The translations under genes were made by a program, and so were the position numbers. Shown in pieces: positions 1-7,556 of a stretch of 64,000 bases of DNA. This stretch comes from Niastella koreensis GR20-10 (GTDB taxonomy: Bacteria; Bacteroidota; Bacteroidia; Chitinophagales; Chitinophagaceae). The stretch is taken from positions 1,054,001 to 1,118,000 of the forward strand of contig NC_016609.1 of the NCBI RefSeq assembly GCF_000246855.1, read 5' to 3'. How positions within the stretch are numbered: the stretch's first letter is position 1; each line of letters starts with the position of its first letter. The notes below the pieces were generated by a model. The model had not been told where the DNA came from. It ran no database searches and saw nothing but the letters and a program-made list of their open reading frames with translations.

Positions 1-59
1 TTGAACATAATATAATGCTCATCAAAAGGAAGGATCGAGTTGAATTGCGAGTATTTCAT
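1..59 (-). CDS. Partial radical SAM/SPASM-type peptide maturase (N-terminus only)
   Basis: The reverse strand opens with ATG at 57-59 and stays open to the window edge, giving 19 complete codons that begin MKYSQFNSILPF and continue DEHYIMF. This pattern, M-K-x-S-x-[FY]-N followed by a short polar stretch and a hydrophobic aromatic segment, is how many Bacteroidota radical SAM/SPASM peptide maturases begin, as I remember the family. The CxxxCxxC cluster motif would lie outside the window, so the assignment is inference. It starts 34 bases downstream of the last of six precursor-like peptides on the same strand, which is the position expected of a maturase in a RiPP operon. Other possible identities are an unrelated downstream enzyme or transporter. 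Confidence 0.5.
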   Translation of the reverse strand, partial: MKYSQFNSILPFDEHYIMF

Positions 60-93
60 TGCATTAAATTTGAAACAATCAGGTAGGTTGTTA

Positions 94-297
94 TTACTGT
101 TTTACGCCGCAGCCGGCTACACAATTGCCACAGTTGGCCTTTGAACAATTGTTGGAGCAATCGCCGCCAATGCAATTATTTACGGGATCGGTTACACCGC
201 CAATTACCAGTGCATTGGTGCTTAAAACGGCAAAACCACCTGTTAGCTGACCTGAACTTATTTCACGGATCTTTTGTATTAATTTTCTCTTTTTCAT
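94..297 (-). CDS. Six-Cys double-glycine RiPP precursor-like peptide, copy 1
   Basis: A 67-residue peptide, the last of six tandem paralogues and nearest to the putative maturase. Residues 1-19 form a charged amphipathic leader, Gly20-Gly21 is a double-glycine site followed by Phe22, and a second hydrophobic-GG lies at 33-34. The C-terminal core carries six Cys at 42, 47, 51, 56, 59 and 63 in a context rich in Asn and Gly (NNC, NCGNC, GCG). The GG leader resembles precursors exported by C39-peptidase ABC transporters and the GG-Bacteroidales radical SAM targets (TIGR04149-type, from memory). The modification and activity are unknown. The chance that this is a non-coding artefact is very low, because five neighbours conserve the same residues. 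Confidence 0.85.
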   Translation of the reverse strand: MKKRKLIQKIREISSGQLTGGFAVLSTNALVIGGVTDPVNNCIGGDCSNNCSKANCGNCVAGCGVKQ

Positions 298-399
298 ATA
301 ACGTAGTTTAATTTGATATAAGATGCAAAACCCGTGTTGGCAGGCCCTGCATCATATTTTTTAACACCATAATAAAGTACAATGAACCGTACTAAGCTG

Positions 400-603
400 C
401 TATAGCTGGCCGCATCCCATAATACAGTTACCGCAATTGCCACCGTTGCAATTGTTGGTGGTGCAGTTTACCTTGCAATTATTAGTGGGGTCTTCAACGC
501 CTCCAATGATCAGGCCATTGGTAGATGCCAGAACCATAAACCCACCTTCCAGTTTTCCATTAAGGATTTCCTGGAGTTTTTTTATCGGCTTATCTTTTTT
601 CAT
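400..603 (-). CDS. Six-Cys double-glycine RiPP precursor-like peptide, copy 2
   Basis: A 67-residue paralogue of the flanking peptides. The leader ends at Gly20-Gly21 (KLEGGF), and a second GG lies at 34-35 after one extra residue in the linker. Cysteines are at 43, 47, 52, 57, 60 and 64. It is the most divergent of the cores: the GG before the second Cys is replaced by Val-Asn, so that loop is one residue shorter, and the tail is GCGQL rather than GCGxK. It lies 102 bases upstream of copy 1 and 48 bases downstream of copy 3, on the same strand. The conserved cysteine frame despite loop changes suggests selection on the crosslink-forming positions. That is inference; no chemistry can be read from sequence. 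Confidence 0.85.
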   Translation of the reverse strand: MKKDKPIKKLQEILNGKLEGGFMVLASTNGLIIGGVEDPTNNCKVNCTTNNCNGGNCGNCIMGCGQL

Positions 604-651
604 ACTGGTTATAGTTTTATAATTCTGCAGTTGTATTGCAGGAATACTTTA

Positions 652-855
652 TTATTGTTTCACCCCGCAGCCTTCAACACAATTACCACAATTGCCGCCG
701 TTGCAATTATTGGTGCATTTACCGCCATCGCAGTTGTTGGCAGGATCGGTAAGACCGCCAACAATAAGCGTATTTGCTTTCAGAATAACAAACCCTCCTT
801 CAAGTTGTCCTTCTTTAATTTCCTGGATTGCTTTCAACCATTTTTCTTTTTTCAT
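652..855 (-). CDS. Six-Cys double-glycine RiPP precursor-like peptide, copy 3
   Basis: A 67-residue paralogue close to the consensus of the array. The leader is lysine/glutamate-rich (MKKEKWLKAIQEIKEG) and ends in QLEGGF at residues 17-22. The second GG is at 33-34, and Cys residues are at 42, 47, 51, 56, 59 and 63. The segment DPANNC and the tail NCGNCVEGCGVKQ are near identical to copies 1 and 6. Its 5' flank (871-909) matches the 5' flank of copy 5, suggesting that coding region and leader were duplicated together or that the flank is a shared control element. The function as a secreted, post-translationally modified peptide is inferred from leader type and operon position. Confidence 0.85.
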   Translation of the reverse strand: MKKEKWLKAIQEIKEGQLEGGFVILKANTLIVGGLTDPANNCDGGKCTNNCNGGNCGNCVEGCGVKQ

Positions 856-925
856 AATTGAATATTTAACCCCTACTTTGTTTGATACAGGCTTTTCGGG
901 AATGGCCTTTTGTATGTGGAATCAA

Positions 926-1138
926 TTATTCTTTGCTACCGCAACCCGTAACACAATTACCGCAGTTTTGACCGCTTCCGCAATTATTCGAAGGCACACA
1001 ATAACCACCATTGCAATTGTTGGCGGGCTCGCTTACGCCGGCGACTATTTTAACGTCGGCCTGCAGCACTATAAAGCCTCCTTCCAGTTGCCCATTGATG
1101 AGTTGGCAAAGCTGTTTTAGAATTTTACGCTTTTGCAT
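926..1138 (-). CDS. Six-Cys double-glycine RiPP precursor-like peptide, copy 4 (variant)
   Basis: At 70 residues this is the longest and most unusual copy. The first double glycine (20-21, LEGGF) is intact, but the second hydrophobic-GG is changed to Ala33-Gly34, DP becomes EP, and an extra Cys sits in the leader at position 11. Core cysteines are at 42, 47, 53, 59, 62 and 66, with one inserted residue in each of the two loops around the third Cys. Because the first GG is invariant in all six copies and the second is not, copy 4 argues for leader removal at Gly21, or for two-step trimming in which the second site is optional. It is in the same orientation as the others, 32 bases downstream of copy 5. 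Confidence 0.85.
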   Translation of the reverse strand: MQKRKILKQLCQLINGQLEGGFIVLQADVKIVAGVSEPANNCNGGYCVPSNNCGSGQNCGNCVTGCGSKE

Positions 1139-1170
1139 ATTCGATAATTTATTTCTTTACCCGGTGTTAT

Positions 1171-1380
1171 TTAAGCTTTAGTGCCGCATGCAAATACGCA
1201 ATTGCCGCAATTGCCGCCGCTGCAGTTATTCGTTTGGCACTGACCTCCCTGGCAATTATTGACCGGGTCGGTAACCCCGCCGATCAATAAATGATTTGTA
1301 GTCATAAGTACCACGAATCCTCCTTCAAGCTGTCCGGTTTTTAAGTCCTTTAACCGGCTGATCAGTTTTTGCTTTTCCAT
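1171..1380 (-). CDS. Six-Cys double-glycine RiPP precursor-like peptide, copy 5
   Basis: A 69-residue member of the array. The leader MEKQKLISRLKDLKTG precedes QLEGGF at 17-22, the second GG is at 34-35, and Cys residues are at 43, 48, 53, 58, 61 and 65. It differs from the consensus near the C-terminus, where Ala replaces the Gly before the last Cys (VFACG instead of VxGCG). The 75-base gap to copy 6 contains the leader element at 1397-1434, which is shared with the gap upstream of copy 3. As for the whole set, the product is probably exported after cleavage at a double glycine. A metal-binding small protein is a possible alternative for a Cys-rich peptide of this size. Confidence 0.85.
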   Translation of the reverse strand: MEKQKLISRLKDLKTGQLEGGFVVLMTTNHLLIGGVTDPVNNCQGGQCQTNNCSGGNCGNCVFACGTKA

Positions 1381-1455
1381 CTTATAAAATTTATATCCCT
1401 ACTCTGTTTAAAACAGGCTTTTCGGGAAACGGCCTCTGTTCGATGTATAAACGGG

Positions 1456-1656
1456 TTATTGAACACCACAACCTTTTACACAATTGCCACAATTGCCTGT
1501 ATTGCAATTATTGGTGCATACCCCTTCTTTGCAATTATTAGCAGGGTCATCTACACCTCCCACAATCAGTGCATTGGTTTTTATAACAATGAATCCTCCA
1601 TCAAGCTGACCCTCTTTTAATTCAGCCAGCTTTTGAATTAATGTTTTCTTTAGCAT
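1456..1656 (-). CDS. Six-Cys double-glycine RiPP precursor-like peptide, copy 6 (promoter-proximal)
   Basis: A 66-residue peptide and the first of the array in transcription order. The leader MLKKTLIQKLAELKEG runs into QLDGGF at 17-22, the second GG is at 33-34, and Cys residues are at 42, 47, 51, 56, 59 and 63 with the tail GCGVQ. It begins 115 bases downstream of the stop of the outer-membrane protein gene. That gap holds a weak candidate promoter on the reverse strand, a TTG followed 20 bases later by TAAATTAT around 1707-1738, so the peptides may be transcribed from their own start rather than with the receptor. There is no recognisable Shine-Dalgarno, which is normal for Bacteroidota. 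Confidence 0.85.
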   Translation of the reverse strand: MLKKTLIQKLAELKEGQLDGGFIVIKTNALIVGGVDDPANNCKEGVCTNNCNTGNCGNCVKGCGVQ

Positions 1657-1771
1657 GAGACTATTTTTTTAAGGTTAAGAAAAAGCAATCCCTGCCGATC
1701 TTCATCGGAATAATTTACCCACGAGGTACATGACACCCAATACGGATTTAAGCGATTTTTTTCCCCTTACA

Positions 1772-4195
1772 TCAATTGCTGGCCCTGCGTCTTATTTCAT
1801 CATTTGCGGCCCCTTTATTCCTGTTTCCTTTTAACTGTTTGTTACCAAAAATGTACCTGACTTTAAGTGATACAGATCGGTTGTAATAGTTGGTACGGGT
1901 AAAATTTTCTGCCAGCAGGCTGTTGGCATACAGGTGATTCTTATAAATTGAACTACCATTATACAGATCATTCACCATCAGATATAGTGAGAATTTCCTG
2001 ACGACCTTTTTTATCATAAGATCCAGCGACGAGGTAGCGTTTATAGTTTCGCCGGAGATATCTTTTGATGAACTGTTGTATTTAAAAGTTAAAAAAGCGG
2101 TCCATTGCTTTTTTCTTGATAAAAAGACATAATTGTCCCAGAATAATGAATAATTGTAGTTGGTTATATCGGCGTTTACAAGGGGCGAAGTACTTTTATA
2201 GCTGGCATATGACAGCGTAGGAGAGAAGTAGATTTCCCAAAAGTGATTCCATAGCGGTTGATTAAGGTTTAACGTAAGATCAAGGCTGTTTATATTACCA
2301 TAATTCAGGTAGGTATTTTTAAACTTTAAGGTGTTATCCTCTTCCACTGGAATCACAAATCTTGAATAGCTGTTTTTGGTTTGATAATACGAAAGTAAAA
2401 AAATATACCTGCTGTTGAATGTATATGAAAACTCTGCATTGTTATAGATCATTGGCTGCAGAAACGGATTATTCTCTGTAAAGAAGTTCCTGTTTTGCCA
2501 TGTTCGGCCGGGAAATAAAAGTTCAATATTCGGCCGGCTGATCTTTCGGCTATAACTGATACTGAACTGGTTCTTTTTGTTGGGCGAATAGCTTACAGAA
2601 AAATTCGGGAATAAATTCAGGTAAGTAGAATCATTCTTTGATTTCAGGCTCCTTACCTCAGTAGAGTAGTTGGTATTTTCAACACGCAATCCCAGGCTGC
2701 TATTCCATTTTTCACCAAAGCTTTTTGTAGTGCTGATAAACCCACCCCAGTACTGTTCTGTATATCTGTAATTATTGCTCAGGCTGGTGTTTAATACGTA
2801 GTCTGATTGATTCCAGTCGTAATAGTGCAGGTCATTTTTTACATTCGTATTACTGAACTGAGCGCCTATATTGACCTTGCCGTTTTTTATGAAGGGATAG
2901 CTGTATTCAATTTTTTCAGACAGATTGAAGAAATTCTGTGGCAGGTCGTTTCTGTATTTTCCCGACTGAGTGGTTTCATTAAAAACACCATCATACTTTC
3001 TTGTTTGCGAAAACTGGTTGTAATCAACAATACAATCGAGGGTGACTGCTTTTTTTTCATTAATGATATGGCGGTAATTAATACTGCCATAATTATATAT
3101 ATACAGATCGTCGCCGTTTGACGGAGAAAAAAAACCTGAATCGGCCTGCGAACTACCTGCATTATAAAAAGTAGTGTTGGTGCCGGTTTGGGAAGTTCCA
3201 CTCACATGCGACAGCCAGCCGCTGTAACTGAGGTAATTATTCTTGTCGATATCATAATCGATATTCAAACCACCTCCTAAAACCAGGTACCGGCGGTAAT
3301 ACCTTGTATGCAGCAGGTTTTGAACGCCATCTGTATAGGTTAGCGTATTATCGCTGGTCCTGTAATTGAAACTGTTATTAATAAAAGGAATGATCTGAAG
3401 CGCTATTTTTCCTTTACGGTAGTTAACACCGCCATTCAACATGGTAGTATTATATACCGATTGTTGCGTTTGAAGAGCCAGGTTACCCATCCAGCCTTCG
3501 TATGGCTGGCGTTTGATATTTATATTAATGATGCCCCCGGTGATATTGGATGCATATTCACTGCCGGGATTGGTAATAATTTCTATGCTTTTAATATTTT
3601 CGGCCGGCATCGCCTGCAGCATCTGCATCAGCATGTCCCTTGGTATTTCAGTTTTTTTATTATTGATATAAACAACAGTACCAGTTCGGTTGATAATAGA
3701 AAAAGTTTCACTCCGTTCGCTGTACCTGACAAGTGGGGTATGCCGCATAATTTCCAAAGCGCTGCTTCCTTCTGCCAGGGCTTTGCCAGGCAAAAAAACA
3801 AACCGGTCTGCCTTACGGGTGAAGACAGGGTTTTCTGCCGTAACCAGTACATCCTGCAAAAACCTGGCATTATCTTCCAGTATAAGCGTAATGAAGGGAT
3901 TGTCCCGGTTTAACCTGACCTTTTGCGTAGACAGTTTTAAATAAAACCCGCGGATGCTATATGCAGAATCAGATCTCAATTGTTCATCGGTTATTGTAAA
4001 TTGAAAAAATCCGGCGCTGTCGCTCACTGCAATACCTGTTTCAAGGGTATCTTTTAAAAGCATGATGGTTGCATAGGATACACCTGTGCCACCCGGGGAA
4101 ATTACTTTCCCCTTTACCAGAGACTGGGCATACAGGTTATTGATTGTTAATGTACATATATATAGCAAAAAAAGGGTTACAGTTTTTCGCTTCAT
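1772..4195 (-). CDS. Outer-membrane beta-barrel protein with carboxypeptidase-regulatory-like and plug domains (OMP_b-brl_3 type)
   Basis: An 807-residue protein with a signal peptide (about 1-24, ending LYAQ). A carboxypeptidase-D regulatory-like domain follows at about 28-105, then a TonB-receptor plug-like segment at about 120-235 (IEIITNPGSEY and GGIININ are typical plug ends). A long aromatic, Asn/Tyr-rich beta-barrel takes up the rest. This is the architecture of the PF14905 outer-membrane family, shorter than SusC and without a recognisable SusD partner nearby. It lies directly upstream of the six peptide genes on the same strand, so export, import or sensing of the modified peptides is a reasonable but unproven role. 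Transcription starts in the 153-base gap shared with the divergent response regulator. Confidence 0.8.
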   Translation of the reverse strand: MKRKTVTLFLLYICTLTINNLYAQSLVKGKVISPGGTGVSYATIMLLKDTLETGIAVSDSAGFFQFTITDEQLRSDSAYSIRGFYLKLSTQKVRLNRDNPFITLILEDNARFLQDVLVTAENPVFTRKADRFVFLPGKALAEGSSALEIMRHTPLVRYSERSETFSIINRTGTVVYINNKKTEIPRDMLMQMLQAMPAENIKSIEIITNPGSEYASNITGGIININIKRQPYEGWMGNLALQTQQSVYNTTMLNGGVNYRKGKIALQIIPFINNSFNYRTSDNTLTYTDGVQNLLHTRYYRRYLVLGGGLNIDYDIDKNNYLSYSGWLSHVSGTSQTGTNTTFYNAGSSQADSGFFSPSNGDDLYIYNYGSINYRHIINEKKAVTLDCIVDYNQFSQTRKYDGVFNETTQSGKYRNDLPQNFFNLSEKIEYSYPFIKNGKVNIGAQFSNTNVKNDLHYYDWNQSDYVLNTSLSNNYRYTEQYWGGFISTTKSFGEKWNSSLGLRVENTNYSTEVRSLKSKNDSTYLNLFPNFSVSYSPNKKNQFSISYSRKISRPNIELLFPGRTWQNRNFFTENNPFLQPMIYNNAEFSYTFNSRYIFLLSYYQTKNSYSRFVIPVEEDNTLKFKNTYLNYGNINSLDLTLNLNQPLWNHFWEIYFSPTLSYASYKSTSPLVNADITNYNYSLFWDNYVFLSRKKQWTAFLTFKYNSSSKDISGETINATSSLDLMIKKVVRKFSLYLMVNDLYNGSSIYKNHLYANSLLAENFTRTNYYNRSVSLKVRYIFGNKQLKGNRNKGAANDEIRRRASN

Positions 4196-4348
4196 AATCG
4201 CAGCTTGTCAGTTGTTCATCTATTAGCAATTTACCTATCTTAAAGATTAAAATCTACGATAGCTTTAACAAAAAAAATCATTTATTTTTTCGTATTTGCG
4301 TAGTAGTTGCTATATAACCCTTATCATTAATTTAACCTTAAACCTAAT

Positions 4349-5002
4349 ATGAATGATCTAAACATCAGCCTTGCCATTGCTGATGACCACCGCGCTGTAC
4401 GGCAGGCCTTCAGGAATGCGTTTAGTCGATTCGGTTTTTTATCCGTTGCTTTTGAAGCAGAAAATGGTAAAGATCTGATTGCAGAACTTTCCCGGCAGCA
4501 ACCCGATGTAGTATTGTTGGATATAAAAATGCCTGAAGTGAATGGCATTGAAGCCTTAAAGATCATCCACGAAAAATTTCCCACCGTAAAGATACTGATA
4601 CTCACTGCCTATTTTGATGAAGTATATGTAGCCGAATGCCTTCAATACGGGATTAATGGATACCTGACTAAAAACATGGACATCCTTGACATTGTAAATG
4701 CGATAAAAATGGCCTTTAATAATGAGGTATATCTCACCAACCTATTAATGGATAGCCACCTAAAGTCTTATATTGTAAAGCATAAGAAAAATATGAATAC
4801 CGTGCTGCCGGAGTTTACCTGTGAAGAGCTTAAGATTCTGGAACTGATGAAACTTGAAAAAACAACCGACGAGATTTCGCATATCATGCATTTAAGCAAG
4901 CGCTCGATTGAATTGAAGCGCGACAAAATGAAGGAGAAGGCGAATGTTAAAACAATAGGGGGGTTATTATTGTACTGCCTGAAAAGAGGATTTATAGAAT
5001 AA
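4349..5002 (+). CDS. NarL/FixJ-type response regulator
   Basis: A 217-residue protein with an N-terminal receiver domain (acidic pocket Asp12-Asp13, phospho-acceptor Asp58 in VVLLDIKMPEVNG, Thr in LTAY, Lys in LTKNM). A C-terminal helix-turn-helix of the LuxR/NarL kind follows at about 150-210 (EELKILELMKLEKTTDEISHIM). It would act as a phosphorylation-dependent transcription factor. No NarL-type kinase is adjacent: the next gene is a LytS-like kinase with its own LytTR partner. This gene is divergent from the outer-membrane protein gene upstream of the peptide array and shares its 153-base intergenic region, so it is the best candidate in the window for a regulator of the peptide locus. That link is inference from position. 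Confidence 0.88.
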   Translation: MNDLNISLAIADDHRAVRQAFRNAFSRFGFLSVAFEAENGKDLIAELSRQQPDVVLLDIKMPEVNGIEALKIIHEKFPTVKILILTAYFDEVYVAECLQYGINGYLTKNMDILDIVNAIKMAFNNEVYLTNLLMDSHLKSYIVKHKKNMNTVLPEFTCEELKILELMKLEKTTDEISHIMHLSKRSIELKRDKMKEKANVKTIGGLLLYCLKRGFIE

Positions 5003-5101
5003 GATTAAAATTTGTTACAGGAATGAATGTGCCGGATTCACAAAACCTTTAACCGGATTCACATCCGGGATCATTCAAGTGGTTCTTATTGTTGAGTTTT
5101 G

Positions 5102-6769
5102 ATGAAAATTGATACTATGAAACAAAAAAAACTGCTCTGGCTTATCGCCCTTATTCCTGTACAGGTAACATTTGCCCAGATTGACCTGGATAATTATGCC
5201 ACTTCTTATTCGACAAATGATAAGGGAGCTCCTTTTATTGTAGCCGCTTTACCTTATAATGGTGTACATTTTTCCGGTATAGACCACAGCCCGAAAATAA
5301 AGCCCGAACAGGCGACCCCAAAAGGTGCCCGTCCCGCTTCATATCGCCAGCTTAATACATTTGATTCTTCGGATGTTTATTTTTTTGTTCCGGGTATATA
5401 TAAGAACAATGCCGGTGAATATGAATTCAGGATACTGCAAAATGGAATAACAGTAATGGTTCAGTGGAGTGATATCTCCAATTTTGCTGCCAATGATCTT
5501 CAGATAAATACCTACAAAAGAAATTTTGCCTTTCTGGGAGGGTATAAAACTACCTGGGGTAATTATCTCATTGCGGATATAAGAAAAAAGGGAACTGACT
5601 CTATACTTTCCTCATCGCTCGTTTACTGGCAACCGGTGCAACCCGCCATCTTAAATATTTATACACCCAATGATCTCAACGATTTTTTAAAAAGATTGAA
5701 GCGCCCCTATGATATGTCTCTAAGTAAGGAAGAATTGGAGAAATGGACCAAACGGTACCCGAAAAGTGAAATAGATACAGGCACCGGGCTTCCGCACCAT
5801 CCTGTATTTTCGGGCGACGAGAATAACCTGATCTTTTATCTTTCTACCGATATATACAAAAAGGAGGCCCTGGAGTACGAGATTGTGAAAGATGGCGTGG
5901 CAGATGGTCCCTGGAAACCCAATGAGTTTGATAATAATTTTATATGGCTTAAAAATCTCTCTCCCGGGCATTACATTTTGCATATGCGCTTTAGCGCACA
6001 GCGCCAGCATATTGCAACTTACGAATTTGATATACAGCCGAAATGGCATCAAACAGTCACTTTTAAAATTATTGCAGGCAGCTTACTGGCTGCCTTTTTT
6101 CTTCTTTTATTCAGGTTAAGCGCTCAAAGTAAAAAACTGGCTGCCCATAAACGAAAGAAAGAAACTATTGAAAATAAGCTGCGGTATATACGAGCGCAGC
6201 TTAATCCGCATTTTGTGTTTAATGCTTTGAGCTCAATACAGGGATTGATTAATAAGAAGGAAACGGAACAGGCAAATCAATACCTGAGTGAGTTCAGTTC
6301 ATTATTACGTCAAACCATTTCAAATGATGATAAAGAGACGATACCACTGGAAATGGAAATTAACAATATCGAATACTATATACGTCTTGAACAATTGCGC
6401 TTTCATTTTCAGTATTCTATTTTTGTTGATGACAAGCTGAATATCACAACAACTGAAATTCCTCCGTTTCTTATTCAGCCGCTGATGGAAAATTCTATCA
6501 AACATGGAATAGCCGCATTACAAGAAAATGGGCGCATACAGCTCAGGTTTTTACTTTCCGGAAAAGATATGGAGGTAGTGATAACTGATAATGGGAAAGG
6601 ATTTGATCCTTTGCAACCGGTCAGCGGTTTTGGTATCAGGTTAACAAAAGAAAGAATATATTTACTGAACCAGGCAGGCAGTTACCAGCACATTCTGTTA
6701 CAAATTGAAAGCGCGGCTGCTATGGGAACTACTGTTCATTTATATTTCAAAAACTGGCTTGTATTATGA
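5102..6769 (+). CDS. LytS/YehU-like sensor histidine kinase
   Basis: A sensor kinase of about 555 residues. An N-terminal signal-like segment (ending VTFAQ) precedes a roughly 300-residue extracytoplasmic region, one transmembrane helix (about 327-345, AGSLLAAFFLLLF), a short linker, and a His_kinase domain (PF06580 type) with phospho-acceptor His370 in LNPHFVFN. A HATPase module follows, with N box (PLMENSIKHG), G box (DNGKGFD) and GFGIRL. ATG at 5102 is chosen over an in-frame TTG at 5099; ATG at 5117 gives an equally good signal peptide. Its stop overlaps the next start by four bases, so kinase and LytTR regulator are translationally coupled. The sensed ligand is unknown. The extracytoplasmic region contains no Y_Y_Y or beta-propeller repeats that I can recognise. 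Confidence 0.88.
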   Translation: MKIDTMKQKKLLWLIALIPVQVTFAQIDLDNYATSYSTNDKGAPFIVAALPYNGVHFSGIDHSPKIKPEQATPKGARPASYRQLNTFDSSDVYFFVPGIYKNNAGEYEFRILQNGITVMVQWSDISNFAANDLQINTYKRNFAFLGGYKTTWGNYLIADIRKKGTDSILSSSLVYWQPVQPAILNIYTPNDLNDFLKRLKRPYDMSLSKEELEKWTKRYPKSEIDTGTGLPHHPVFSGDENNLIFYLSTDIYKKEALEYEIVKDGVADGPWKPNEFDNNFIWLKNLSPGHYILHMRFSAQRQHIATYEFDIQPKWHQTVTFKIIAGSLLAAFFLLLFRLSAQSKKLAAHKRKKETIENKLRYIRAQLNPHFVFNALSSIQGLINKKETEQANQYLSEFSSLLRQTISNDDKETIPLEMEINNIEYYIRLEQLRFHFQYSIFVDDKLNITTTEIPPFLIQPLMENSIKHGIAALQENGRIQLRFLLSGKDMEVVITDNGKGFDPLQPVSGFGIRLTKERIYLLNQAGSYQHILLQIESAAAMGTTVHLYFKNWLVL

Positions 6770-7506
6770 TCATCAATGCTGTTATTATCGATGATGAGGT
6801 AAATAATGTTGATAACCTCTCCATATTGTTGCAACAATATTGTAAGCAGGTTCATGTAGTGGCCAAAGGATTCAATGCACAGCAGGGAAAAGATATCATT
6901 CTGCAGTACAAGCCCGATCTTGTATTTTTAGATGTACAGATGCCTGGTGAAGACGGCTTTGAATTGTTGAAGTCGCTACCCGATCTTTATTTTGAAATTA
7001 TATTTGTTACTGCATATGATCAATATGGTATCCAGGCCATCAAATTTTCTGCTATTGATTATTTGCTGAAGCCTATAAAAATTCATGATCTGCAGGATGC
7101 TGTAAATAAAGTGGTCATTAAAAATTCTCAGAAAAAACAAAACCTTCAGCTGGAGAACCTGGTTAAATTATTACAACAAAATGAACCACCTCGCATTGCC
7201 ATATCTACCACCAAAGAAACCCGGTTTATAAAACCCGATAATATCATTTTTTGTGAATCATCCAATAACTATACAACGTTCCATTTGAACAATAGTGAAA
7301 CCATCATATCCTCACGGCCTATTTACGAATACGAATCTCTGCTTGGACCTTATGGCTTTATACGGTGTCATCAGTCATATATCATTAATAAAAATCATGT
7401 CAAAAGCTGGGTCAAAGAAGATGGCGGTTACCTGTTAATGGAAGATAACTCCCAGATACCGGTTTCAAGAAACAAAAAAGAAAATTTAAGGGACCTGCTC
7501 AGGTGA
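6766..7506 (+). CDS. LytTR-family response regulator
   Basis: A 246-residue protein with a receiver domain (Asp9-Asp10, phospho-acceptor Asp56 in LVFLDVQMPGEDG, Lys in YLLKP) and a C-terminal LytTR DNA-binding domain at about 145-246 (KPDNIIFCESSNNYTTFHL, then RCHQSYIINKNHV). It starts inside the last codons of the histidine kinase gene (ATGA overlap) and is its cognate partner. LytTR regulators in Bacteroidota often control adjacent transport or surface genes. Here the nearest candidates are the outer-membrane protein and peptide array upstream, or the reverse-strand nitroreductase downstream. No LytTR binding repeat pair could be identified with confidence by eye. Confidence 0.92.
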   Translation: MIINAVIIDDEVNNVDNLSILLQQYCKQVHVVAKGFNAQQGKDIILQYKPDLVFLDVQMPGEDGFELLKSLPDLYFEIIFVTAYDQYGIQAIKFSAIDYLLKPIKIHDLQDAVNKVVIKNSQKKQNLQLENLVKLLQQNEPPRIAISTTKETRFIKPDNIIFCESSNNYTTFHLNNSETIISSRPIYEYESLLGPYGFIRCHQSYIINKNHVKSWVKEDGGYLLMEDNSQIPVSRNKKENLRDLLR

Positions 7507-7556
7507 ACGCCGGTACGGGTTGAATTGAACCCTCGGGAACATATTTCTAATTTCAC

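Noticed and set aside
94-1656. The six peptides as class I lanthipeptides like pinensin
   Set aside because: The cores have few Ser/Thr residues suited for ring formation with each Cys and no LanB/LanC gene is seen. The visible downstream gene start looks like a radical SAM enzyme instead, though the locus is cut by the window edge.
337-1800. A short match (GGCCCTGCxTCxTATTT) between the spacer at 337-360 and the end of the outer-membrane protein gene at about 1780-1797
   Set aside because: Only about 15 of 18 bases match, with no extended similarity, so it may be chance or a very old duplication remnant.
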